Part shown: positions 1 to 5,056 of the stretch, one piece after another
How positions within the stretch are numbered: the first letter of the stretch is position 1
How the letters are laid out: the number at the start of each line of letters is the position of its first letter
NCBI GenBank assembly: GCA_964521105.1
Contig: CAZFPO010000079.1
Coordinates: forward strand, 1-13,682
Direction: 5' to 3'
DNA from: JAQUGA01 sp964521105
GTDB taxonomy: Bacteria > Bacteroidota > Bacteroidia > Bacteroidales > WCHB1-69
DNA length: 13,682 nt
The notes under the pieces: model-generated
Databases searched by the model: none
The model's input: the letters and a program-made list of their open reading frames with translations, nothing else
Told to the model about the DNA's origin: nothing
Translations under genes and position numbers: made by a program

Positions 1-48
1 ATAGCTGGAATTAGCTATAAAAATGAATTTAGGTATAACATTAAGTAA
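1..48 (+). CDS. Possible 3' end of an upstream gene (15 codons)
   Basis: Frame 1 is open from the window edge to a TAA at 46-48 and encodes IAGISYKNEFRYNIK. The alternating polar/aromatic pattern and short basic end would suit the last strand of an outer-membrane beta-barrel. This is too short to identify. The other two plus frames stop within the first 12 bases. It could be chance. Confidence 0.25.
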   Translation: MAGISYKNEFRYNIK

Positions 49-144
49 TCATTATCTTTTAAATAATTTTTCAATATATCAATTGACTTTTCATGGAAAA
101 AGCATTACTTTTGTCGTGTCGGTCATGCTTGGCTGACAATAGCG

Positions 145-170
145 GTCCTGATTTAGGAATAAATCAGGAC
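145..170 (+). terminator. Perfect 10-bp hairpin, terminator-like
   Basis: GTCCTGATTT (145-154) and AAATCAGGAC (161-170) form a perfect stem around a 6-base loop. A T-rich stretch (ATTTGCTTTT) follows on the plus strand, so it could end transcription of whatever lies upstream. The T run is interrupted, so it would be a weak terminator. It sits directly before the restriction-enzyme remnant and could instead mark an old insertion boundary. Confidence 0.4.
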
Positions 171-171
171 A

Positions 172-355
172 TTTGCTTTTAAATACCTAATTTTAAAAGA
201 TATAGAAAAAACTCACCCTTTCACAAAAAGCGGAATGGGAAGAATATTTTAAAACAGAACATCAAAAAGCCAACGAAATCAAATCCAACATTGAGCAAAC
301 CGACAAAGAGATTGACCAAATGGTTTATGAGTTGTATGGGTTGACGGAGGAGTAA
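172..355 (+). pseudogene. Decayed C-terminal remnant of a type IIG-like (Eco57I-type) restriction-modification enzyme
   Basis: From 212 to the TAA at 353-355 the plus strand encodes 47 residues that begin LTLSQKAEWEEYF, continue with a charged helical stretch (EIKSNIEQTDKEID) and end QMVYELYGLTEE. A coiled coil ending in VYELYGLTEEE-I-x-IVE is the usual C-terminus of Eco57I-like methylase-restriction proteins, as I know the family. Two lesions are visible. The stop interrupts the motif: read past TAA, the frame continues IGIVEKRG, so a GAA-to-TAA change would explain it. Upstream, the frame stops at 203-205, but the neighbouring frame reads KYLILKDIEK into a run of A (206-211), so one extra A would have shifted it. 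No methylase or nuclease catalytic region remains. It lies next to the putative defence operon, consistent with a worn defence island. Confidence 0.65.
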
Positions 356-425
356 ATTGGGATTGTGGAGAAAAGAGGATTTTATAATAATGATAAACAG
401 GAACATTAAAGAATGATGTTTTTCG

Positions 426-458
426 AACAATAATTGTTAATATTTTTTTTTATTTTTG
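426..458 (+). promoter_or_regulatory. Promoter-like -7 box and palindrome ahead of the TAC operon
   Basis: TATTTTTG at 451-458 fits the Bacteroidetes -7 consensus TAnnTTTG and lies about 53 bases before the GTG start at 512. No good -33 TTTG sits at the usual 17-23 base spacing; a TTG at 434-436 is 14 bases away. A 13-base palindrome, AACAAT-A-ATTGTT (426-438), lies where RNA polymerase would contact the -33 region, so it could be an operator for autoregulation. Such sites are common in AT-rich DNA and the assignment is tentative. Confidence 0.35.
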
Positions 459-511
459 CATATGAATTATTTATTGATTAAATGTTGTGAAAACTAACAA
501 TTTTAATAAGA

Positions 512-1048
512 GTGAGCAAAAGAATTTTTTACCATACCCAAGAAGCAAGAAACCGAAAATTAGATTCACCAATATTATGTCTAAGGGATGATGCATGGCT
601 AGGCAATGCTTTTTACTTTTGGCTCGATATTGAAGATGCAGAAGATTGGGGGAATAGCTCTAAAAAAAGATATCATTGGTATGAAATTTATGAATGTGAA
701 ATTGAAACCGAAAATGTTTTAGACACTGTTTTTAGTGAAGAACATTATTATTTCTGGCTAAAACAAATTGAAAAAGTTGCAAAAACAATAATTTCAAAAA
801 CAAGAATGAAACCAACCATTAAAGAATTAAATGACTATTTTAAAGAAAGAGGAACATGGAATGACTTAGATGGAATATTATTTCAAGACTTGCCAACAAA
901 CCCCAACAAACTTCTAATCAAGCCTATTGAATACAACAATAAGACAAAAAAAATAATATTTCCATATCGGAAAAGAATTCAGCTTGCTGTGTATAATTCA
1001 AATATTATTCTTACATTTGCACACTTAAAAAAAGAACAGTGTATATAA
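512..1048 (+). CDS. Putative ADP-ribosyltransferase-like toxin of a toxin-antitoxin-chaperone (CmdT-like) operon
   Basis: This 178-residue soluble protein has no signal peptide or membrane segment. Its layout resembles small ADP-ribosyltransferase folds. An early YHT (7-9) would supply the first catalytic-site His. LGNAFYFW (30-37) resembles the G-x-G/A-F-Y-F strand of H-Y-type transferases. An acidic patch IEDAEDW (40-46) follows, then a Tyr/Glu-rich strand (58-68), DGILFQD (120-126), and a closing strand IQLAVYNSNII (156-166) like the ending seen in such folds. I cannot assign the third catalytic residue with confidence. GTG at 512 is the only usual start: TGA lies in frame at 488-490 with no ATG between. 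The putative antitoxin begins 16 bases downstream, followed by a SecB-like chaperone. That order matches CmdTAC, whose CmdT modifies mRNA to block phage growth. The ADP-ribosylation activity here is inferred; another nucleic-acid-targeting toxin is possible. Confidence 0.55.
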   Translation: MSKRIFYHTQEARNRKLDSPILCLRDDAWLGNAFYFWLDIEDAEDWGNSSKKRYHWYEIYECEIETENVLDTVFSEEHYYFWLKQIEKVAKTIISKTRMKPTIKELNDYFKERGTWNDLDGILFQDLPTNPNKLLIKPIEYNNKTKKIIFPYRKRIQLAVYNSNIILTFAHLKKEQCI

Positions 1049-1064
1049 AGCAAAATACTGTATC

Positions 1065-1307
1065 ATGTTAGACCTAAAAAAACTAGAACAGAACCTTGAC
1101 CATGCCTTAGCTAATGAAACCAGCGAAAGTTTAACTAATTGGTTGCAAAATAAGAGGCAACTTGCTTTCATTCAATCATTAGGTGAAGGCACTTTTGTAA
1201 ATATTGTTTCTAGCTGTTCTGATACAGTTTTGAAAACACATACAGTGAGTTTTGATATTCAATTTAATGATATTTTAATATCACAAGATTATCCCATAGC
1301 ATCATAA
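1065..1307 (+). CDS. Putative chaperone-dependent antitoxin (CmdA-like position)
   Basis: This 80-residue protein lies between the putative toxin and the SecB-like chaperone. The first half is predicted helical and charged (LDHALANETSESLTNWL at 11-27), a pattern I associate with small Bacteroidetes proteins of unknown function. The second half (residues 40-80) is richer in beta-forming and hydrophobic residues and ends SFDIQFNDILISQDYPIAS. In known TAC systems the antitoxin carries an aggregation-prone C-terminal extension (the chaperone-addiction segment) that the SecB-like protein binds, and this tail would suit that role. No helix-turn-helix DNA-binding region is apparent, so autoregulation by this protein is not obvious. 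Its TAA stop shares one base with the chaperone ATG (1305-1309), which suggests translational coupling. Antitoxin function is inferred from size and position only. Confidence 0.5.
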   Translation: MLDLKKLEQNLDHALANETSESLTNWLQNKRQLAFIQSLGEGTFVNIVSSCSDTVLKTHTVSFDIQFNDILISQDYPIAS

Positions 1308-1735
1308 TGGAAGTATCTAAGCAAATACAATTAAAGTTTCATGGGGTTGATTTCCCAACTATAAATTTTCAATCTGAGCAAATTTATGTTCAAAATGATG
1401 AAAATAGTATTAATATTGATATTAAGCCTAGAGTTTTTTATCCCAAAGATCAGCCTGATTTTTTTAAAATTATTCAAGAAATAAGTCTAACAACTGAGGG
1501 TTTTTTTTATTTATTTATTATAGCTGTTGGTACTTTTGAATTAAAAGCTGATGTTGACGAAGTGGCGAAAAAATCTTTTGTCAATTTAAATGCTCCCGCA
1601 ATAATGTTTCCATATGTTAGATCTTTTATTTCTACTTTAACTGCGAATATTGGAAATATTACTGGAACCTTAACTATCCCTGCTCAATTCTTTAAAGGTG
1701 AATTAGAAGAGATAAACGATATTCCGCAAGAATAA
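1307..1735 (+). CDS. SecB-like chaperone of a TAC module
   Basis: This 142-residue protein has the layout of SecB: an N-terminal set of beta strands (residues 1-85) including EGFFYLFIIAVGTFEL (64-79), then NAPAIMFPYVRSFISTL (95-111). The latter matches the conserved SecB region in which a P-x-I-L-FPYAR-type motif leads into a long helix. It ends TLTIPAQFFKGEL (121-133), like the SecB C-terminal strand. Export SecB is mainly proteobacterial. Solitary SecB-like genes elsewhere often serve toxin-antitoxin-chaperone systems, holding the unstable antitoxin in a folded, active state. The immediate overlap with the antitoxin gene (TAATG, one shared base) and the short spacing to the toxin support that role over general export. 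No transmembrane segment is evident; it should be cytosolic. The SecB-family call is fairly firm; the pairing with these neighbours is inferred from the operon. Confidence 0.75.
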   Translation: MEVSKQIQLKFHGVDFPTINFQSEQIYVQNDENSINIDIKPRVFYPKDQPDFFKIIQEISLTTEGFFYLFIIAVGTFELKADVDEVAKKSFVNLNAPAIMFPYVRSFISTLTANIGNITGTLTIPAQFFKGELEEINDIPQE

Positions 1736-1780
1736 ACTTTCTATTCAATCCTATATCGCTATTAAATACATCTATACCTT

Positions 1781-2093
1781 TACTTTAGGGTCTGCTGAAA
1801 AACGCTAAAATCAGCTTGTGCTGTGAGTTTATAGCGAATTAAGCTCGAGTAAATGCAAGCAATGCTAATAATTATGTGAAAAATCCTTGCACTAATTCTG
1901 ATACTTTTACTTCAACAAAAACTTCATAAAGTATTTTTAATCAAAAAATACTTTAACATACAAATAATAAATTTTAGCTAGTCCTTAACAGGCTTATTTT
2001 GTCGCTTATTTCAACTCGAAGTATTATTATACATCTTCGTTTCATAAGCTAAAACTAAACCTATTCATGACTTTTTCAGCAGACCCTACTTTA
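1781..2093. mobile_element. MITE-like element, 299 bp, with 15-bp TIRs and 7-bp target duplication
   Basis: GGGTCTGCTGAAAAA at 1788-1802 is repeated in exact inverted form at 2072-2086 (TTTTTCAGCAGACCC). The element is flanked on both sides by the same 7 bases, TACTTTA (1781-1787 and 2087-2093), a textbook target-site duplication. Between the ends I see no reading frame of useful length, so it is non-autonomous and would need a transposase from a full-length relative elsewhere. Internal hairpins lie at 1928-1954 (11-bp stem of AAAGTATTTTT) and 2017-2039 (CGAAG/CTTCG). The identical duplication and perfect ends suggest fairly recent insertion. It lies downstream of the TAC operon and interrupts no gene I can recognise. 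I cannot assign the IS family from the ends alone. Confidence 0.88.
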
Positions 2094-2110
2094 GGTTTCT
2101 TTACCGCCTT

Positions 2111-2150
2111 AAAAAAAAATTGTCAAGTTTATAGTGTAGAAAACTTGACA
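2111..2150 (-). terminator. Intrinsic terminator of the WG-repeat gene
   Basis: Read on the minus strand, TGTCAAGTTT (2150-2141), a 10-base loop, and AAACTTGACA (2130-2121) form a perfect 10-bp stem, followed at once by an ATTTTTTTTT tract (2120-2111). It lies 24 bases beyond the stop of the WG-repeat gene and is the clearest terminator in the window. Confidence 0.8.
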
Positions 2151-2173
2151 TTTATACATTGAGTCGTGAAAAA

Positions 2174-2734
2174 TTAACCATTAGCCTTTAATTTCTTTGC
2201 TTCATTATATTTTATGACACTTTCGGCAAGTGATTTACACCAAAAAAAATTCCGAGTTTTATAACATTTTTCTTTACAAGGAATTACCTCCACTCCTGCT
2301 TTACTTATAATACCAAATGTAGTTTGCTCCCAAGATTTATGATTTTTACTAACAATGGCATAATCATTATGAAAACTTGAACTACCATCGTATTTTTTCA
2401 ACGAAATAACAATATTCCCCTGCATATCAATAAAACACCATTCATTGTTATAAACTACTTTTGCAAGTCCGCAAGAAAATGGTCTAGGTGTGTCAAATAA
2501 ATAGGGAATTACTAATTTGCCTTGAGTATTTATAAAACCCCATTTGCCCATTGACCAATCTCCAATTTTCACAGCGGCTAATCCTTCATGAAAATCTTTA
2601 GCACCTGTATAAACTAGAGGAATAACTTCTTTTCCTAATTCGTTTATATAGCCACAAGCAAAATTAGGAAATGTACCGATTTTCACTCGAATCAATCCCT
2701 CGGAAGCCTTGCCAATGTAGTCATATTTTTTCAT
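2174..2734 (-). CDS. WG-repeat protein
   Basis: This 186-residue protein is built of WG-type repeats, each a short beta unit of the form W/Y-G-F/Y-I-(5)-G-(x)-VIP. I see them at residues 28-38 (GYINELGKEVI), 65-77 (WGFINTQGKLVIP), 99-110 (a degenerate copy, CFIDMQGNIVI) and 140-152 (FGIISKAGVEVIP). Between them are the usual linking strands with EGLAAVKIG and CGLAKVV. WG repeats are common in Bacteroidetes and presumably mediate binding; no enzymatic motif is present. No signal peptide is visible, so the protein is probably cytosolic. The C-terminus (155-186) is Lys- and Cys-rich and outside the repeats. The gene stands alone, with its own terminator downstream (2111-2150) and a divergent lipoprotein gene upstream. 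Its function is unknown; small solitary WG proteins also occur as cargo in accessory regions. Confidence 0.8.
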   Translation of the reverse strand: MKKYDYIGKASEGLIRVKIGTFPNFACGYINELGKEVIPLVYTGAKDFHEGLAAVKIGDWSMGKWGFINTQGKLVIPYLFDTPRPFSCGLAKVVYNNEWCFIDMQGNIVISLKKYDGSSSFHNDYAIVSKNHKSWEQTTFGIISKAGVEVIPCKEKCYKTRNFFWCKSLAESVIKYNEAKKLKANG

Positions 2735-2879
2735 TTAATCTCAATTTTATCAATTTGACTATTTGCGAAAGTGTAATGATATTTTTATAGTGCAATTAAC
2801 CTTAATATCAATTCATTATGGATAAATACTTTTCTTTAATCCCTTTTAAAACAATTACAAATATATCAAAAAAATGTAT

Positions 2880-2887
2880 TACTTTTG
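2880..2887 (+). promoter_or_regulatory. -7 box (TACTTTTG) before the small lipoprotein gene
   Basis: TACTTTTG matches TAnnTTTG exactly and lies 40 bases before the ATG at 2928, giving a plausible short leader. No TTTG -33 element is visible at the usual distance, so the call rests on one box in AT-rich DNA. Confidence 0.3.
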
Positions 2888-2927
2888 GATTCAAGGACAA
2901 TAGTTATAGCCAAGTTTGAAATAAGAC

Positions 2928-3395
2928 ATGAAAAACACAATTAAACTTTTGTTGATATTTTTGCTTTCAATTCTGAATGCATGTAATTATATTTCAAATG
3001 ATGACAAGTCTGACTCACTCGACTCTTTATCAAATTCTTATGATTCATCGAAAACTAAAATTGTTATTAAACCAGAAGAGAAATATTTTGGTAATTATAT
3101 TGGTGAAACAAGTAATGCGGAAGAAATGCATCCTAAATTATCATTATCGGCACCAAACAGCTTTAATTTGGAGGTTAACTTATGTGAAGCATCAGGTTTA
3201 ATTAGCGGGACATTTTATATGACTGACACTTTATTGAAATGTACAGTTTCTGAAATGGATTTTAAAGGGTTTCTAGGAGACCAACTGAAAGAATTTTCGA
3301 TTAGAATTATTTCAGATACTGTTTTAATTTATAGAGGGGAAAGGGTTGGCTGCTATCCTTGTGAAAATACATTATTTAGAAAAGAAAAAAGATAA
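2928..3395 (+). CDS. Small lipoprotein, function unknown
   Basis: This 155-residue protein has a short basic N-terminus (MKNTIK), a hydrophobic stretch (7-15) and a lipobox ending LNAC with Cys at 19, so it is probably processed by signal peptidase II and lipid-anchored. After Cys comes a Ser/Asp-rich linker (about 20-42) typical of envelope lipoproteins. The body (50-155) looks beta-rich, with paired Cys residues (C82, C101 and the GCYPC near 141-145) that might form disulfides in the periplasm. I do not recognise the family. The gene is bracketed by a 10-bp inverted repeat (GTTATAGCCA at 2903-2912 and TGGCTATAAC at 3404-3413), which suggests it was inserted or exchanged as a unit. A shorter open frame inside it in another phase is a shadow. 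Confidence 0.7.
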   Translation: MKNTIKLLLIFLLSILNACNYISNDDKSDSLDSLSNSYDSSKTKIVIKPEEKYFGNYIGETSNAEEMHPKLSLSAPNSFNLEVNLCEASGLISGTFYMTDTLLKCTVSEMDFKGFLGDQLKEFSIRIISDTVLIYRGERVGCYPCENTLFRKEKR

Positions 3396-3477
3396 TGAAA
3401 ACCTGGCTATAACCGCGGTTTGGCACAATAGCGGGGTGGCTGGTTTTGAAAGCTTGTCAGCCGATGGCTGGTTTTCA
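3396..3477. repeat. Hairpin-rich tail behind the lipoprotein gene
   Basis: The 82 bases after the stop begin with TGAAAACC (3396-3403) and end with its inverse GGTTTTCA (3470-3477). Inside are the palindrome AACCGCGGTT (3411-3420) and a GGCTG/CAGCC stem (3438-3442 and 3458-3462). The stretch is much richer in G and C than its surroundings. The core TTGGC-ACAATAGCGG (3420-3434) has a near copy, with two extra bases, at 128-144. It could be a folded recombination site, a REP-like repeat or a terminator; there is no clean T run. From 3478 to 3618 I see nothing beyond small hairpins. Confidence 0.5.
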
Positions 3478-3618
3478 CAAATTAATTAATTTTAGAGTGC
3501 GGTGAAAAGTTTGGCGGGATTTAGTCCCCTAATGTGCAAAAACACCTCTGTGTGGCTTATTTTATAATACACTATTCATACTTTTTCTGAATCCAAATAA
3601 ATATGTGATTAAAATATT

Positions 3619-3650
3619 TTTGATTTGGTTCCATTTTTTTAATAGTTTTG
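3619..3650 (+). promoter_or_regulatory. Bacteroidetes-type promoter for the beta-barrel gene
   Basis: TTTG (3619-3622), a 20-base spacer and TAGTTTTG (3643-3650) match both halves of the Bacteroidetes consensus TTTG-N19-21-TAnnTTTG. Transcription would begin near 3657, leaving a leader of about 70 bases before the ATG at 3726. It is the best complete promoter I can see in the window. A second -7-like box, TATTTTTG, overlaps its upstream half (3615-3622). Confidence 0.55.
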
Positions 3651-3725
3651 TATTTGAATAATTTACATAGCAATCAAAGTAAAACAAGTAATGTTTAATA
3701 GTAAGCTAAATTTAAAATAATAATT

Positions 3726-4208
3726 ATGAAAAATAGAATAGTATTCATTGCATTGATGTTAATGACTTTATTGTCAACACAATCATTATTCGGACAAGAT
3801 GAAGAAAAGTGTAATTTGAAATTTGGAATGGGTGTATCCCTATATAATTCGGGGGATTATTCAATTGAAAATGAATATACTAATTCATTTTATACAACCT
3901 TGGATATTGGAAGCAAATTCCGATTAGAACCCAGTATTGGATTTGTATTATCGGATAACTTTAAACATTATTCATTTGGAATTGGTGTTTTTGGCAAGAA
4001 ACCTATCTCGAAATTCAATTTATTATACGGATTAAGGCTGGGATACGGAAGTAAAGAGACAATTTCAGTAGCTCCTGCAATTGGTGGAGAATACAATTTT
4101 ATTAAAAACTTTAGTATTGGTAGCGAAATTCAACTAAAAGGATTATTAAATGAAGGTGAATGGACCATTTATTCAATTTCGTCGATTATTGTTAGATTCT
4201 ATTTCTAA
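3726..4208 (+). CDS. Small outer-membrane beta-barrel protein
   Basis: This 160-residue protein starts with a Sec signal peptide: basic MKNR, a hydrophobic core (5-21) and probable cleavage after LFG or LFGQ near residue 23-24. The mature part alternates polar and hydrophobic/aromatic residues in segments of about ten, each ending in a turn: FGMGVSLY, FYTTLDIGSKFRLEPSIGFVL, YSFGIGVFG, LLYGLRLGYG, SVAPAIGGEYNF, SIGSEIQLKG, and the last strand SISSIIVRFYF. The terminal Phe preceded by aromatics is the usual C-terminal signal for outer-membrane insertion. The length suits an eight-strand barrel. A good promoter precedes it at 3619-3650. Nothing indicates a substrate, and the gene appears monocistronic. 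Confidence 0.72.
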   Translation: MKNRIVFIALMLMTLLSTQSLFGQDEEKCNLKFGMGVSLYNSGDYSIENEYTNSFYTTLDIGSKFRLEPSIGFVLSDNFKHYSFGIGVFGKKPISKFNLLYGLRLGYGSKETISVAPAIGGEYNFIKNFSIGSEIQLKGLLNEGEWTIYSISSIIVRFYF

Positions 4209-4248
4209 TCGCTATTGTCCGATAAAAATAATTTTCATTAAATAGACA

Positions 4249-4286
4249 TCCTTTGGCGGTTGAAACCTCCTTCGGCGGTTAAAATT
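4249..4286 (+). repeat. Two imperfect 19-bp tandem copies
   Basis: TCCTTTGGCGGTTGAAACC (4249-4267) is followed directly by TCCTTCGGCGGTTAAAATT (4268-4286), with 14 of 19 positions identical. Both share the GGCGGTT core. The copy number is two; no function is apparent. Confidence 0.6.
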
Positions 4287-4295
4287 CTTCACTCC

Positions 4296-4349
4296 ACTGT
4301 CATTCTGAGAAGTTATTCAAAATTTTGAAAATAAAAAGTGAATGACAGT
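4296..4349. repeat. 10-bp inverted repeat
   Basis: ACTGTCATTC (4296-4305) and GAATGACAGT (4340-4349) are exact inverse copies with a 34-base A/T-rich spacer. The distance is long for a terminator, and no gene ends nearby. Confidence 0.5.
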
Positions 4350-4420
4350 TTGAAAATATATTGCTTACAAGTATATTCAATCTTTCGGAACACACCGCGA
4401 TAGCGTAATCCAACAGATAC

Positions 4421-4470
4421 ATCAGTCCGTCAGACTTGTGCAGAACTGTGTCGATGTATGACGGACTGAT
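4421..4470. repeat. 12-bp perfect inverted repeat (hairpin)
   Basis: ATCAGTCCGTCA (4421-4432) pairs exactly with TGACGGACTGAT (4459-4470) across a 26-base loop. The motif is GC-richer than the surroundings and suggests a REP-like or mobile-element hairpin. A minus-strand open frame runs across it, but its peptide is dictated by the palindrome and looks spurious. Confidence 0.55.
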
Positions 4471-4710
4471 ACCTTTTAAATCTAAAAACACTAAAATTGC
4501 TAAATTCGTGCGGTGGCAATGGCAAAACGTGCGGCAAGACGGTGGCGTGAATGATAAAACAATTAGAAATTCGGAAAAGGCGCTTGCGTCTCAAACAAAA
4601 AACCTATAAAAGGATATAGTGGTGGCGTTTTTTGATTTGACTACTTTTCTTGAATTTCTTTTGTTTTATCAGGGCGGGTGGAAGCATTAGTTTTGCCTAG
4701 CTTTTTTTTG

Positions 4711-4741
4711 CATACTTTTTTTGGCAATGAAAAAAAGTATG
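4711..4741. repeat. 12-bp perfect hairpin
   Basis: CATACTTTTTTT (4711-4722) and AAAAAAAGTATG (4730-4741) pair exactly around GGCAATG. The surrounding sequence (about 4620-4770), with GGGCGGGTGGAAGC just upstream, resembles repeated intergenic DNA I associate with Bacteroidetes genomes, but I cannot confirm that here. Beyond it, 4742-4933 holds nothing I can name. Confidence 0.45.
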
Positions 4742-4933
4742 AGCCTGCCCGGCTAAAGGGCTTAAAATAATTTAATATTAACGACTGAGTATAGTTCCGA
4801 ATTAGAGAAGTAAAAAGAAAATCCAAACAGAGAAAAAATCATATCACTTATTAAAACAACACAAGAAAAGGCTATTGACTTAAATTTACAACAAATTGTA
4901 AATTAGGTAGATTCTGAATTCTGTCATTGGTAT

Positions 4934-4947
4934 CCGTCGGCTGACGG
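4934..4947. repeat. Short hairpin CCGTC-GGCT-GACGG
   Basis: A 5-bp GC stem with a 4-base loop lies just inside the right arm of the 14-bp inverted repeat. On the plus strand AGAAAAATCTCAATTTTTTA follows, so a weak terminator is conceivable, though no plus-strand gene ends close by. Confidence 0.35.
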
Positions 4948-5056
4948 AGAAAAATCTCAATTTTTTATCGGACAACAAAAATTTCTAAAACCAATTTGAT
5001 TATTAATTAAATTTTAGTATTAGTTTCTGTTCTTGCGTATAGATTGAGTATATACT

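Larger units (their letters stand above)
4215..4975. repeat. Stretch of about 760 bp enclosed by a 14-bp perfect inverted repeat; possible decayed insertion element
   Basis: TTGTCCGATAAAAA (4215-4228) occurs in exact inverted form at 4962-4975 (TTTTTATCGGACAA). The left copy begins 7 bases after the stop of the beta-barrel gene. Nothing between the copies looks like a transposase: the only open frames (about 60 codons, minus strand) run through hairpins and have no recognisable sequence. I see no target duplication outside the ends (CGCTA on the left, CAAAA on the right). A worn insertion sequence or a pair of independent repeat copies would both fit. The stretch also holds other inverted repeats, listed separately, and accounts for most of the 848-base gap between genes. 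Confidence 0.45.

Noticed and set aside
221..430. A 69-codon minus-strand open frame rich in Phe, Leu and Ile
   Set aside because: It is the reverse of the plus-strand restriction-enzyme remnant, whose peptide matches a known C-terminal pattern; the minus-strand peptide is a low-complexity shadow.
3404..3540. An integron attC site behind the lipoprotein gene
   Set aside because: GCTATAAC and the upstream GTTATAGCC are arranged like attC ends, but neither fits the RYYYAAC/GTTRRRY core strictly. No matching GTT core follows the tail, and no integrase is present.
4300..4491. A 63-codon minus-strand open frame
   Set aside because: It runs through two exact inverted repeats (4296-4349 and 4421-4470), and its peptide has no recognisable domain.
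4641..4826. A 61-codon minus-strand open frame
   Set aside because: It crosses the perfect 12-bp hairpin at 4711-4741, and its composition is dictated by A/T runs; it is probably spurious.
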